DNA from: Rheum nobile
Lineage: Eukaryota; Streptophyta; Magnoliopsida; Caryophyllales; Polygonaceae
Length of the DNA stretch: 64,000 bases
Assembly: GCA_027886185.1 (NCBI GenBank)
Contig: WOAB01000893.1
Span: 4,836,001 to 4,900,000 of the forward strand
Reading direction: 5' to 3'
Shown: in pieces, positions 32,429-44,675 of the stretch
How the letters are laid out: each line of letters opens with the position of its first letter
Numbering within the stretch: position 1 is the stretch's first letter
The notes under the pieces: generated by a model
The model's database searches: none
The model's input: the letters and a program-made list of their open reading frames with translations, nothing else
Told to the model about the DNA's origin: nothing
Made by a program: the position numbers and the translations under genes

Positions 32429-33380
32429 TTCCAATTGCCTTTTGGAGTTCAAAACTTTGTTAAGTTGTTTGGTTTTATCTGCCATCATAGAGTTTCTCAC
32501 CAAATGCAAAGACACAACATTCAAAAGTGCATAATAAGAATTCATTTTGAAATACAGAGACACAACAATCTGAGGATTCATTAGCATCAATCTGAGGATT
32601 CATTTTGAAATACAAAGACACAACATTCACAAGTGCATTCCAATTGCAACAATTACCAAACATCATGGTCCATACATTAATGTGGCTAATATCAGGGGAC
32701 AAATTCAGGATAGAATTTGCCACCTAGGGTTTACAATAGAAGAAAGGAATTGGATACCCAAAGAGAAGAAAACTCGGGGAAGCTTGACAGTGGTGGAAGC
32801 AGCAACGAACCCTAACTTCAACCTTGTACACAAATCAACATAAGGCTGAGATATTCCAACAAACCTAATTGCACCGAGGCCACCTCCCTTCAGCGAGTTC
32901 TTCATCGTCCCAGTTCCTCGTGCGGGTGTTGATCTAGGTCGTGGGCCTCCTCCCTTCAACAACCTTTTACCGTCGTCGCCGACAAGAAGAAGCATCGTTG
33001 TCGTCAAGCAGAAGCGTCGTCGCCGATATATATCAATTGTTTTTACCCAAAAAGGTAAATAAAATATGATTTTATTTTTTCTGCATATTACATTATTCAT
33101 TAAAAGTTGTTCTTGTGCAAAGAAATTAGGCATATGTGCAATCTATATGTATGTAGTGCAATTGTTTTAGAAGCTGGGTATTCTTACATACCTATTAGTG
33201 AGTAGGCATTTTACGCTAATTCACCGCTAAGAAATGTCACGGGTCCAGTCTATTTCATATGTAACGTTATTATGATAGATTTTGTTAGTAAGTTGGATAA
33301 TTATGTAAGCATTTACTGATATATATGGCCATCAGAAGGCATAAAAACATCTTACAATTAACTTCAATTCTTAGTTGTGT
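32429..33380. other. Spacer with short repeats and an unrecognised minus-strand frame
   Basis: caatctgaggattcattttg recurs within 32,560-32,610. A minus frame of 142 codons (32,705-33,133) is Arg- and Gly-rich with no known motif and is probably fortuitous. Confidence 0.35.
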
Positions 33381-33407
33381 ACAAGGGATTCTATGGAGAA
33401 CAAATAT

Positions 33408-33452
33408 ATCTCACATCGGAAAGTTAGGGCTAAACAAGACTAATATATATAA
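33408..33452 (+). promoter_or_regulatory. USE-like box plus TATA, copy 1
   Basis: atctcacatcg (33408-33418), then 25 bp, then tatatataa (33444-33452). One mismatch to the USE consensus. Confidence 0.6.
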
Positions 33453-33865
33453 GCTTAGTGAATTACTCTTTGTATTGTCCATTGGTTTTAGGAGGAACCT
33501 CATTTGACTTATGTATTGGGCTTGTTTGCGCATGTGCGCTCTTACATGCAACCCCCAGACTACCTATCTACCTACGAGTCCACTGACTTTGACATGGCAT
33601 CAAAGCAGGTCTATTTCTGGGCCCCTCTCCTGGTTTATTTAGGATAGGCAAACACTACCCCCCTGCCCATAATCTATGTACCTTGTCCAAGTGCAACTGG
33701 CCTGGGCCAAGTGTCAGGCCTAGTTGACACTTGAGATGCTAAGAACCCTGTATTAAAAAATATAGGTTTTATATAAAGAGAATGAGATGCTAGACCCATA
33801 AAAAAATGGTTTAAGTGTCAAATGGTCTAGACAATTGCCACTTGAGGGGCGTGTTGAAACAACTT

Positions 33866-33909
33866 ATCCCACTTCGGAAGTTGGGACTTAACTAAGTCTA
33901 GTACATAAG
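33866..33909 (+). promoter_or_regulatory. USE-like box plus TATA, copy 2
   Basis: atcccacttcg (33866-33876), then 25 bp, then tacataag (33902-33909). One mismatch in the USE and a weakened TATA. Confidence 0.55.
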
Positions 33910-34282
33910 GTTGATGGGATACTCCTCCTATTGCCAGTTGGTTTTAAGATGAAACCCCATTGGGCTTATGTACTGGGCTTTATGCACGGCTTGCGCTCGG
34001 ACTGACATGTCCCCCCGTTTATCGGACCACTAGACTTTATCGAACTATTAGAGTGGGTTCCAGGTCTGGGTTCATTTCCTGGTTTGTCTTAGCTTTCCCA
34101 CCATGATGGTGTGATATGGGCTAGATCATTTGGCTTGTCGACCTTAAGACATTGTTTGGGCTTAGCCCACCATGAGGGCATGATATGAGCTAGCCTATTT
34201 GACTTGTCGGCCTTAAGGCATGTTGTCATGTGTCAACTGCTCTAGACAATTGCACTTTGAGGGGCGTGTGGAAAATAAAATT

Positions 34283-34326
34283 ATCGCACATTGGAACATT
34301 GGGACTAAACAAGACTAGTATATATA
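34283..34326 (+). promoter_or_regulatory. USE-like box plus TATA, copy 3
   Basis: atcgcacattg (34283-34293), then 25 bp, then tatataag (34319-34326). Two mismatches in the USE. Confidence 0.55.
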
Positions 34327-34749
34327 AGCTTAATGGATTACTCCTCTTATTGCTAATTGGTTTTAGGATTAAACCCCACTGGGCTTATGTATTGGGGTTG
34401 TCTGCGCATGTGCGCTTCTACATACACAACCCCCAGTCTACCTATCTACCTATAGGCCGACAAAATTTAACAGATTCTACACAAATCCTAGGTTAACTAG
34501 CTATGTGTGGACTAAACTATGTACATACTAGCTAGGTGATGGGATGAATATTTTGTTTGATAAGGTAAGAATTAGACTGATATCAAATCGACTTGAAAAT
34601 CAGCCTATAGCATCCTTACGAGTTACGAACGATAACCACAAGTTTTGAGTTTGGCATGATATCTTCTAGTGAATGTGTTTCGCATAGATTTGCAATGAGG
34701 TCAGCAAAACATTAATCTCACGAAATATATGAAAGATCTGCACTATCAC

Positions 34750-35726
34750 AAAAGATTGTAACAGACAAATGATATTAGAGATAATAATCTTGATTTTCTA
34801 GGGACAGTGCCAGATATTATTAACAACATATACAATTGTCAGATTGTCATTTTCACTTTCAATTTGTTTAAGTTTCACTTCTTTTTCCTTAACTAGGGCA
34901 TTTCGAAAGGCAATTGCCTCTGTCTTGAGTCGTGTAGATTTCACACAATGGTATACACTAATGAGTAGTTGTTCTCCTTTCTCATATTAAAGATAAATCC
35001 AACATTTGAATCATCATTTTTTTTAGTGGATCCATCCAAATTAATTTTTCAGGATTTATCTGGTAATTTTTTCCATTCTAAATTCTTGTGTTTTATTTTA
35101 TTTATATTTGTTCCTTTCCGTTTTTCATTGGTGTTAATTGTGCAATCCACATGTCTATTTTTTGTTTTATTCCAGTAGTAGGAAAGGTTTTTAATGTATT
35201 TGGTTAGATCATCAATAGCATTGTCAGTTAAGAAGGTGTTCTGGTTTCTTTGGTACCATGTGCTCCACCAAATAATCACCAGTTGTGAGAAGCTGGTTTG
35301 TGTAAGATTGTTCTAAATTTCTTCCATAATATCATGAATTCTTATGTGTGTTGATTTTAAAATTTTGGATAAATCTTCTTGTGTTGGTGTTGATGTTTGT
35401 GATTGTCTCAAGAGTGCGGTCATAGATAAAACGAGGTGGTTAATATCCTCAATGTGATGAGAGCATGAAGTACATCCTGGTGGGATCACAACACCTTTTT
35501 CTTGTTTACCAGATTTAGTCGATAAACCATTTTTTATATTCTTCCAAAGGAAATTTTTAACTTTGGGATATGTGTCCAAATTTCAGATCCAAGAGGAGTC
35601 ATAGGCATTGTAGCGTTTTATTCTTTGTAATTAGTCCCATTGCAGATTTTAAGGAACCATCCATCTTTACTAGATTCCCAGTACATTCAGCCAGTGATCT
35701 AGTTAGCAGGTATATGAGTAGAGATA
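34750..35726 (-). pseudogene. LINE ORF2 C-terminus: zf-RVT and RNase H-like domain
   Basis: The minus strand reads DTYPKVKNFLWKNIKNGLST, then CTSCSHHIEDINHLV. This is the reverse-transcriptase zinc-binding motif (PKVK.FLW..., CX2C...H). IIWWSTWYQRNQNTF follows, then INLDGSTKKNDDSNVGF and TEAIAFRNAL, which match the Asp and Glu motifs of the RNase H-like domain of plant L1 elements. Frame shifts separate the pieces. The segment continues across the solo LTR to 38,400. Confidence 0.8.
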
Positions 35727-35731
35727 ATAAG

Positions 35732-38394
35732 TGTGATACCCCGTAATTCTATAAGGCTATTTTGGGAATTTCGAGAATTTTCCCGAGTACCCGTTATGTA
35801 CGTCGGATTTAATTTAGAGAGTTTAGGACATTCTGTAATGTCCTCTGTATCTGTAATATTTTTCTCAGTGAAATAATATACAGACAACGTGCTTTGGATT
35901 TTAATACTCGTTCGCGTACGATAATTTATCCCGGGTTAATATCGTTTTCGTCTAAGAGCTGAGGAGGCGGCAAAGCCAAGGGCGGCGCCCGCCGTACAGT
36001 GGCGGCGCCCGCCGTTGCAAGGCTCGAGGAGCAGGCTGGGTCTTCTCCTAGCTGGGGACGCCAGGCCTATGGCGGCACCCGCCGCATTTATGACGGTGCC
36101 CGCCGTCGTTGTCCGGAGGTCTTTGCCCGGTGGTCGCCGGCGAGCCTCTGGTAGCGCCGAAGTAGGCCTATGGCGTCTCGTCCTAGGGCCATCATGGTGT
36201 CTCCTTTGCTTGGCTATTTAAGGAGAGTCTTGGAGGTCGGATTGGAGCTCATTCCACAGCCCAAGCTCTCCCGAAATTGTGCCTCGCCGGAGTTCTTGCC
36301 TCGCCGGATTCTGGAGCTTTCGCCGGTGTCGTTTGGTGGTGTTCCAGTGTGCCTTTTGTGAAGCTTTTGGTAGCCCTTGGTGGTTAGAAACCAAAGCAAG
36401 TCGAAGGAGGCCGAGTCGCTCGTGTTTTGGGTGAGTTTTCTCATCATTTCTGTCGTCGGAGTTCTTCACGGCGACCGCCGTGTTCTTCACGGCGCCCGCC
36501 GTGATGAACTGCGGCGACCGCCGCCAAGAACGGCGACCGTCGCCAGAGCCCAGAATGCCTCTTTGGCTTTTGGATTTGGTGGTCGTCGTCGAGGCATTGT
36601 TTCTTTCGATTTCTTTTGTCGTTTTTAGATTCGTACTATGTTTATATCAGATCTAACTTAGGGTTTCTCTTATGGGTCGACTCGGAGGTTGTTGTGCTGT
36701 CGGAGCTATACCCGTGTCGAGCCTGGAATTCCGTCGTCGTTAGGCTTGTTCCAACTCTGCGGATTAAGGCAAGTGGCGGTTCGCTCTTGCTTAATCATTC
36801 CATGTTTCATTAATTATCAATTATTTAATTGTTAATTAAATTGGAGTGAACTGTTGTTTTGTTTGAGAACTAATTTCATAAATAAACGTGATTAAAGTAA
36901 TGTTATGATAGGTTGTATATCTGTTAGAACAATGCTATTATATGTGATAATTACCGTGATGGTATTGTTGTGAATTTAATCTTAATGCTAGAATAGCATG
37001 TGGGTTAATAGGAAAACTAGTCCAGGTAAGGATTAGCCGTTTCTATTATCTCTATGTTTAAGTTGATTGCCTGGATGGCTTTAATGTGAATAATTACTGT
37101 GTTAGACTGTTTAGTTAACACGAGTGTTCGTAGGAACGCTAATCCAAGTAAGGGTTAGTCGTTTCTTTATAACTTAGTGTTCGTAGGAACGCTAATCCAA
37201 GTAAGGATTTGTCGTTTCTTTAAATCGTAATACTCCTCGGGTTAATTTCCGGATAATAATTTAAGGGTCATGACCTATGCTTCTTATCCACCGTTAAGGA
37301 TCTGAAGTGTTTTAAGCGCCTTGCAAGCACCATTGGATGAGCATAATTGCAGTCCTATGTATTAAGCACTTAGCTAGTTCAATTGGGGTAGACGTAACTG
37401 TCACCCTGTAAATTAAAGTATAAGCACTGTGGAAGTGTAATCTGGGTGAACGTAAGATCACCCTATGTAATAATAACTCCGTTGTTCTCGGAATAATGTT
37501 AAGTCTCGTGTGTGTGTGTTGTGTTAATTTGGGTCGACATGATTGTCACCCTGAGATTTAAGCTTTGTGCCGCTCTTAATAACATTAACGTGTTTCAGTA
37601 AAGTGTGTTTGGTAATTAAATAAGATATGTGCCCGAGTGCACATGATTAATAAACCTTCGGCGAGTAGTGCAGCTAAGTTATAGTGCAGCTAGGAAAACT
37701 CGTCTCGACTTTGATCATAGTATGTTCTCTTTTCAATCTGGATTCGCTGTATGTGATGAGGTTGGTTGTGAACTGAAGCATCTCAGTCAACTTTTAAATC
37801 ATTTGTGTGTGTAACTTTAATGTTCCCTAGCAGTTGTCATAATTTCCTATAAGGCTCATTTCAGTTGGAGTCTTCTCTTCAATGCATATCTAATTGTTAA
37901 ATCATTCCGTGAAAGTATCGGGTTATATATCGTTCCTTCGGTTTTTATTCAAGGGACAATGATAGTAAACGGTCACGATCACTCGAACCACTCTGCTTTG
38001 TACCCTTGCTAGTCTATTCAGTAAACTAACCCACGAACTTTGTTCTCTGCATGTGGGCTGGTGTCATCCGTTCGATTCGGCACATCAGGAGTTGATTCCC
38101 GGAGTTTAAGTAACCTATTGAAGGATAAGAAGCTTGCAGACGAAGATTTAAAGTCAGTGTTTTAAGTTTGTTAAGTGTTTTAAGTTTGTTAAGTGTTACC
38201 TTGATGTATCTTCATAATTTAAGCCATGTTATAAGTTGGCTATTTAAAGTCTTCCGCTGTTTAATCTTTCAATTAATATGTAATTGTGTATGTATTTAAG
38301 CATGTCTGTTCTGGAAAAGCCTGGGGTGACTTTGAACGGTAAAGTCTGAGGTCACTGGCATGTAATATCTCCGGTGTAAATTTGGGGTGTTACA
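35732..38394 (+). repeat. Solo LTR of a Tekay-like chromovirus
   Basis: 2663 bp from TGTGATACCCC to GGGGTGTTACA, with perfect 5-bp duplications ataag (35727-35731 and 38395-38399). No internal domain is present, so unequal recombination removed the rest. Homology to the 8354-14157 LTRs is visible where cctgatgtgccgaatcgaac there matches the reverse strand near 38,070. The TATA-like box ctatttaagg is at 36214-36223. It is flanked by clusters of a GC palindrome (ggcggcgcccgcc). Two 37-kb phrases (gtgttcgtaggaacgctaat) are also directly repeated. Confidence 0.92.
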
Positions 38395-38399
38395 ATAAG

Positions 38400-39135
38400 C
38401 GAGACTATGTTAAGAGGGAGATATTTTTTAAGTCCTGTTTTATCCCACTTTTACTGTTTTACATGAACTCTTCCACCCGGGCATTAAGATTTTCGCTTGG
38501 TGATAGATTTCCAATTTCTTCCAGTGTTTCATTAAGAAGTCATTTGTTCTTCTAAAACTTAATCGTTTTTCCATCCCCAACTTGTCAAATTAATCCTTTC
38601 ATAAAGTCTTGTCGTATTTCCATCAATTTAGACCATTTCCAAGAGCAACAACCTTTTTTTTCATAATTGAGGATTTGTTTTTCCTTAAGGTGTTTATCCG
38701 ATACAATTTTTATCCAATAATTATTTGGTTCTAATAAGATTTTCCAAAGTAGTTTAAATTGTAGCACACAATTCATGTCTTTAGATTTTCTCAACCTCAG
38801 TGGGTTGGCAGAGTTTATTCCCGCCAACAAGTGGTTTAGACGTAGCATCTTTATTCTAGAGAAAAGATCTATTGATTTTGTCAAGTTCATTGTGAGTGTG
38901 TGTTGGGATTTTAGACATGATTTCATAAATTGTCGAGCATTGGCTAATTGGCCTGTAATGGTTAGTAGAATTAGGATTGTCACATTTTGGTATGAGGCCA
39001 AGGGTGATAAACGTACGGTTTATCTGTCTCAGCATTTATCCAAAAAAGAAGAAGCCTTTAACTACTTGGATAACAAATGGTCCTACAATATCCCAATATT
39101 TTAAATAGAATTATGTTGTCATGCCATCAGGACCA
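38400..39135 (-). pseudogene. LINE ORF2: reverse transcriptase edges, catalytic core missing
   Basis: Reading right to left, NRTFITLGLIPKCDNPNSTN then HYRPISQCSTIYEIM is RT motif 0/1 (TFITLIPK, DYRPISLCNV.YKI). Within about 100 residues the sequence passes to LLWKILLEPNNYWIKIVSDK, which belongs well downstream of the catalytic FADD block. The intervening RT palm, about 300 residues in an intact L1, is absent. Stops and frame changes occur in both parts. Confidence 0.75.
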
Positions 39136-39535
39136 GGCGATTTGTCCTGTCAAATGGCAAAGGAAGCTTTCTTAATTTCGTCATTCGTTACTTGTTGCGT
39201 GGGTTCCTCATTGTCTTGATCTGTTATCTCTATATAAATTAGGTACAGGTGTTCCCATAGGGTATTTTAGTTGATTAGGAAGCTTTTGAATCTTTTAACA
39301 AAATCACTACGATTTCATTCTTAATATCCCTCCCCCTAATGATAGTGGTATCTTCATGAGTCCTGATTTCTTTTTATAATTTTCCTATTGCGTTTACCTG
39401 TTGCTATTATATGAAAGTAGCTTGCGTTGGTGTCATTTAGTTTAATATGCTTTGTCTTGGGCCTTTGGTTTCAGTAAAACTTCTAGGAATTTTTAAGTTG
39501 TTCTTTTTTTGCTATCAAGTTGGTTTGTTTATCTA

Positions 39536-40260
39536 CTAGAGTTCTATTAGGGTTGGAACAGATTGTTTTATGAATTGTGGTGGGTTCTTCTTCGATTTTA
39601 CGAAGTCATGTGAACAAATTTCCAAATGTATGTTTCTTCCAATCCTTCGTATGTCGTTTGAGGAGCTATGCTTTTTTAACAAGGTCATACATATATGATC
39701 TAAACTATCTGGTTCGCCAAGACTGTTTAACAATATTTCTAAAATCTCTTCGCACCATCCATATTTTTTCAAATTTGAAGGGTTGATTTTTAAGAAGGCG
39801 TTTTTTAATTTGATAGAGATTGGGTAATGATCTGATGTCATAAAAGCATATTTTTTGGTTATTATTTATGAGTACCATTGTAGGATTTGATCTTGAACAA
39901 GAGCTTTGTCTAGTTTTTCATAGAGATTATTAATCTCTGTCTTGTTCTTCATTCAAGTAAAACTATTGCCTTGTGTAGGAATATACATCAACTCACATCC
40001 ATTTTTAACATTAATCAATATTTTATATCTATTCATATAAGGTATTAGTCCTCCGCTTTTTTCGATGGGCCTTGAATTTCATTGAGATCACCCATCAAAA
40101 TACACTGGATAAGGTTGTATTTAATAAATGAGATCATTTCCACCATGAACGTTGTTTTCCTCATTACGCATAAACCACCCAAAAATCCCGTTGCTGGGGA
40201 GGTAAAAAATTGGTCAAAACCTATCCCTCAAGCAAGGCAGTCGATAAGTCATCCAACCTT
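39536..40260 (-). pseudogene. LINE ORF2: endonuclease domain, C-terminal part
   Basis: The minus strand shows QCILMGDLNEIQGPSKKAED, then CELMYIPTQGNSFT followed by a TGA where W is expected, then LYEKLDKALVQDQILQW and AFMTSDHYPISIKL. These are the GD.NE, G..FTW, I.E+LD+.L and SDH.PI motifs of the APE-type endonuclease of L1 elements. Frame changes and stops separate them. Confidence 0.8.
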
Positions 40261-40265
40261 TTTCC

Positions 40266-41068
40266 TGTAAAATCCACACCACATTGGGCCGGCCCATCAC
40301 AGGGCTGCAGCCCATACACCCAACCCTTCCTTGTTGGCTCCAAGCCCCAAGGCTCAACCATTTAATCAAGAGCTTGTTGGGAGCGCTTGAACACGAGACC
40401 TCTCCCCTTTATCCACTCCCCACAAGGAGTGAATACCAATTGCGCTGCAACACAATTGGTAACAAGTGGGCGTTAAGTCGCTTGTTAAAGCGGGAGGTCT
40501 CGAGTTCGAGTCTCACGAACAACCTCCCCAGTTTGGGGGATGGGTTGGGGTACATGGGCTGCGGTCCATGGGGGATAGAAATGCCTGGGCCAATGCGCTC
40601 GGAGGCCCCTATCCAACATAAAAGTGTACTTTTTTGTAACATCCCAGGCCAAGCTACCCCAGCCACCAAGCCGCCCAGCCACCCAACGGTGCCGGCGCCG
40701 ATACTGGTGCCGCCTAGATGTCCAAGGGCATGCAGCCCACACACCCAACCCTTCCCCCATTTAAATGGGTAGGTTGTTACCGCGGAGGTTCGAACTCCCG
40801 ACCTTTAGATACAAGGGTAAAGCCTTATCACTTATATCACCAATTGCGCTGCAGCACAATTGGTGATATAAGTGGTAAGGCTTTACCCTTGTATCTAAAG
40901 GTTGGGAGTTCGAACCTCCGCGGTAACAACCTACCCATTTAAATGGGGGAAGGGTTGGGTGTGTGGGCTGCAGGCCCTTGGACATCTAGGCGGCACCAGT
41001 ACCGGCGCCGGCACCGTTGGGTGGCTGGGCGGCTTGGTGGCTGGAGTAGCTTGGCCTGGGATGTTACA
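40266..41068. mobile_element. Composite of two palindromic tRNA-like modules
   Basis: 803 bp from TGTAAAATCC to GGGATGTTACA, with perfect 5-bp duplications tttcc (40261-40265 and 41069-41073). Module 1 (40266-40634) has its centre at 40435-40460 (accaattgcgctgcaacaca and mirror), with a minus-strand head on the left and a plus-strand head on the right. Module 2 (40635-41068) is an almost perfect 434-bp palindrome with TGTAACATCC ends and its centre at about 40,837-40,867. In module 2 each half carries gatataagtggtaaggc (A-box-like) and gagttcgaacctcc (B-box, right at 40906-40919, left near 40785-40799). No protein is encoded. The element sits in the LINE endonuclease region. Confidence 0.88.
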
Positions 41069-41073
41069 TTTCC

Positions 41074-41200
41074 ATAGTCTTTCAAGAGGATGATTTTTTG
41101 TTCTTCTTTTCGATTTTGCAAAAGGACTCTAGGTCAATCCATAGGTTCTTACAGCCAATGTCTCTACAGTTCTAGGTTGTGATCTTCAGGGAGACAACAT
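41074..41200 (-). pseudogene. LINE ORF2 start (endonuclease N-terminus)
   Basis: Near the ORF2 start the minus strand reads NCRDIGCKNLWIDLESFCKI, matching the canonical WNCRG(L/I)G...L opening of plant L1 ORF2. A TAG replaces the Trp/Ser position just before NCRD. The composite at 40266-41068 separates it from the rest of the endonuclease. Confidence 0.7.
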
Positions 41201-43007
41201 AAAATAGATTTTCATTTAGGTCATTAATCGGCTTGTTCTCGTCAGTGGAGAATCATCAAGAAATTCATATACTTTAATCCAAATTTTGTAATAAGGCAAG
41301 ACTCTCATGTAAAAAATATCAGTCTGATTGGGAATGGATAAAAATTTTTTATAAGGCTTTGGTCATGTGTTATCCCTCGTTGAATCAACACACAATTAGT
41401 GAGACTCTTAGGTTCAAACATAATCACACCACACAAATCTAGAATACAAGTGTTCTGAAGATTAAAGTAAATATAAAGAGGTTTTGTATGTTTAATACCG
41501 ATATTACCAAGGTGAGAATCAGACATAGGTTTGTATAAAAGTACCAGAACTTGTAATCAGTTCTGAATCATGTCAGAGATTACAAACAACTTTTTAGCAT
41601 ACATAAACAGTTCTCTTAACAAAGGAAGGATTGAAGCTTGATTCATCAACCAGTTCATTAGGAATATGTTAGTTAACATGAGCTAATATTGTGTATTGAT
41701 GAGCCAATGATTCCAGAACATGGACAACACTAGAGATTTCATTTTGGTGGAGCACAATTGGTGTTCATCTGCGCATGGATCCAGATCAATAGTCCATTTC
41801 CAATTTTCAGAGTAAAATTTTTGCAACAAGCAAAGAAGTACATAAAAATAGTCAACATAATCAAAGAGAAAAGGATCAAAGAGAGTAGTCACGAAGAGCA
41901 AAAATTAAAGGAAGAGACATGGGCATGGAAGATAATAAGAGAAAGTAAAAGAACATCAAATGTCACAAGCACATGAAAGCAAGTCCTGTGAGAAATGTAA
42001 GGGGTCAAACTAAAGGTCCAGAATCTAAAGAAAAATCCTATAATTATCCTAACTCAAACATGAACAAAGCACTAAAGAGGAAGCAACTTGACATAAAAGA
42101 AACAAAGAGGGTTCCAAATAGAAATCATGTCAGATAGTAACCATTTAGTAATAGGAGAAATTTCTAAATAAAAACAAATCAAACAAGAATAAGTGCTAAC
42201 AAGGGGGTCAAGAATGTCACAATAAAGTCTAGAGTCACATGAGAAAGAGGCAAGAACATAAAAGACAAAGAAAAGACAATGGCAAGGAAAGAAGAGAGCA
42301 AACCAGAAAAACAAGATCAAAAAAAGAGGAAAAGCAAGAGAAAGGAGACCAGGGAAAAAACACAAGGACTAGACAAACATAGAACAGAGGAAAAGAGAAA
42401 GCCAGAACCAAAAGAAAAGGAGAAAGGGATCAAGGGGAACCTGATTAAGCAGAACCAAGAGAACCAGAAGAATGAAGCATCCACAAGTCCAGCTTAAGAG
42501 GGCATTGATTGGTCAGAGAAGAACCAGCATGCAAGAAATAAAAAAGACAAATGATAGAGAAGTAGAGATAGCCACGCCAATATAAAAGGGAAGAGGGGTG
42601 AAGTAGAAAGATTGATTCAAAGCCATTGTTACAGTTTTTAATTGTCTTTTTCAATTGTAGTGTTTTTCACAATTCAACTTATGGTAGTAACTTAAGGAAA
42701 CATTCCAAAGATAAGCAAGAAGGTAGTCAAAGGGGAAATTTTCATTCAAAGATATTCTAGTCCAGCTTACAACCAGGCATGATAGCATCCCACAAACATC
42801 AAAGAAACAACAGAGGAAACAAATGATGAAATAAAACAAGGGGTACAAAAAAAGTATCAAGAGGAACTTGCTAAGAGATGACCCAAATTCCAAAAAGATT
42901 TCCCAAGGGTCTATCTAGTCCAAAGGACTGTAGAGGCTGCACCAAAAGGGAAAATTTATTGACAATTATTTAAATCCATAATCAAATCTTCATTTTCTTG
43001 ATACCCT
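41200..43007. other. LINE inter-ORF interval, unassigned
   Basis: About 1.8 kb, A-rich on plus. It is longer than the usual L1 inter-ORF spacer, so another insertion may be hidden here, but I found no termini. A stretch at 42,250-42,500 is almost pure purine with Lys/Glu-rich frames on plus that carry no motif. Confidence 0.4.
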
Positions 43008-44675
43008 TCAGTCTATAAGAGGCTGTATCATCCTCACACTCAATTTCCTTGCATTTTCTAGACTTATATTTGATTGTTGGGGCTTGTCTTTCTCAATCGG
43101 ATCGGGGATAATTATGACAGAATTATTGGTATGCATAGTAGTGTAAGACTTGAAGGATTCATTATCATCATCATTTCCATATTCCTCTTGGATCATGGTA
43201 TGGATTTCTTCGTGGGAGTACCCATCAACAAAGGGTACATCCTCATCAAGTAGGTCATCATCATCAAGCAAGTCATCATCATCAAACATGTTATCATTTT
43301 CAAAGAGTTCACTAAGGTTTTGCCCATCCAACAAATTACACTCATCATCATTGTCTTCAGCAAGGATCTAGAATATAGGCACCACCAGACACTCTTCTAG
43401 CTCATAATCATTAGGGTCGGAAGGGGTTTTTGTAGAAGCTGTGACAAAGTTCTCAACAACAATAGCAGTGGGTTAAGAAACAGAGATGAGTGTTGGGACA
43501 TCAGTTGCAGTAGATTCATCAATAGTGATTGGGTCGGGTTGAGGTAATTGAATCCTAGCGGGTTCACAGATGGGTGGAGCTATAGTGTTAGGTTCATTAG
43601 AGTGATAGGCAACAAATATCCAATTATTTTTGGGTTTGATACCAAAAGGGGGGTAGGAGATGGTGATGAGAGAGTGTGTTTGCCCTTCTTCAAATTAAGT
43701 ACTTTCCCCCAATTTTCAGAAGCAGAATAGCTAGGTTCATGAGTAGATGTGTTAGAATTAGCAATAGAGAGTTTTTGAAAGGTCATTTGGATAGATTGTG
43801 GTTTGAATGATCTAAGGGGGCAAAAATCAAAGACATGTGTGAGATCACCACAATTCCCACAACCTTCAGGCATTTCTTCAAACCAAACTCTAAAAACTTT
43901 AGGGTCACCATTCTCATAAAGAATGATAATGGTTTATTGGTCAAGCTCAAGAAAGTCAATGTTGACACATATTTTGGCATACCTAACACTTTGCTTCTTT
44001 TCAGTGAAAGGGTCGAATTCGATAAGTTCACCCATTTGGTTGGTTTCAAGAATAGTTTAAATAACATCAAAGCTGATATATTCAATGGGAAGTAGATAGA
44101 TACGAATCCAAATATCAACTCTAGAAACGGGCTCAGAAATAGGGTCAAAAGTAGAGGACCAAGGTTTAAGCAAGAGGAGTTTACCAAAAATGTGATAAGG
44201 TTTGTAATCCCACATGGTCGATTAGATAAGCAAATCTAAACTCAAACAAGAAGTTTGATCTTTCAACAATATCAAATGCATCTTTCACAAATTTTCAATC
44301 ATTTTTCATTTTGTTTTTTAATCTAGAGAATTCAATAGGGTCACCAATAGTGTAACCAATCACGAAGCATTCATTTAATTTATTGATGTTATCTCTAACA
44401 CTGGATAGTTTTGAGAGATATGTAGCCAAATCAATGGATGATTTAGCCTTCCTTTTCCCCTTGGGAGAGGACCGGGAAGGAGGAAGAGGTCGATTTTTAG
44501 AGAAGTCTTCAATTATCGCCATGGGATCAAGGGTCTTTTCAACAATTTTTAGAGTAGAGTAAGAAGATTTTACATAAAGTTTCAAAGAGGAGTTCATAGT
44601 TGGGTCAGAGCACAAAGCATCCTTCATTGTTTGTTTACCCTTATCTATAGACGAGGGGGGGGGGGGGGAGCTCAC
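43008..44675 (-). pseudogene. LINE ORF1 (DUF4283-like, CCHC zinc knuckle)
   Basis: The frame starts at 44675 (MSSPPPPSSIDKGKQTMKDA). Across frame changes it shows YKPYHIFGKLLLLKPW, VSRVDIWIRIYLLPIEYIS, FTEKKQSVRYAKICVNIDF and then CGNCGDLTHVFDFC. The knuckle is CX2CX4HX4C. This is the DUF4283 plus zf-CCHC_4 order of plant L1 ORF1 RNA-binding proteins. A long acidic tail follows (DDDDLLDDDDLLDEDV). Its start codon region is encoded by a G/C homopolymer (PPPP) that also marks the tandem duplication described below. Confidence 0.8.

Larger units (their letters stand above)
33385..34500 (+). repeat. Three copies of a repeat with USE-like and TATA boxes
   Basis: Each copy has a box like the plant snRNA upstream element (consensus RTCCCACATCG), exactly 25 bp before a TATA-like box. 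A shared downstream stretch follows (tactcctc..attg, ttggttttagga, gggcttatgtattgggc). Copies 2 and 3 are also preceded by gtctagacaattgc and gaggggcgtg. A related promoter-like repeat is, as far as I recall, widespread in plants, but I cannot name the family. No protein is encoded. Confidence 0.75.

Noticed and set aside
40837..40925. A real tRNA gene in the palindromic module, since the A-box and B-box look good.
   Set aside because: No acceptor stem, an oversized anticodon loop and a mirror copy a few bases away; it is a tRNA-derived head.
42279..42497. A Lys/Glu-rich plus-strand ORF in the LINE interval.
   Set aside because: It follows from a purine-only stretch and lies antisense to the LINE.
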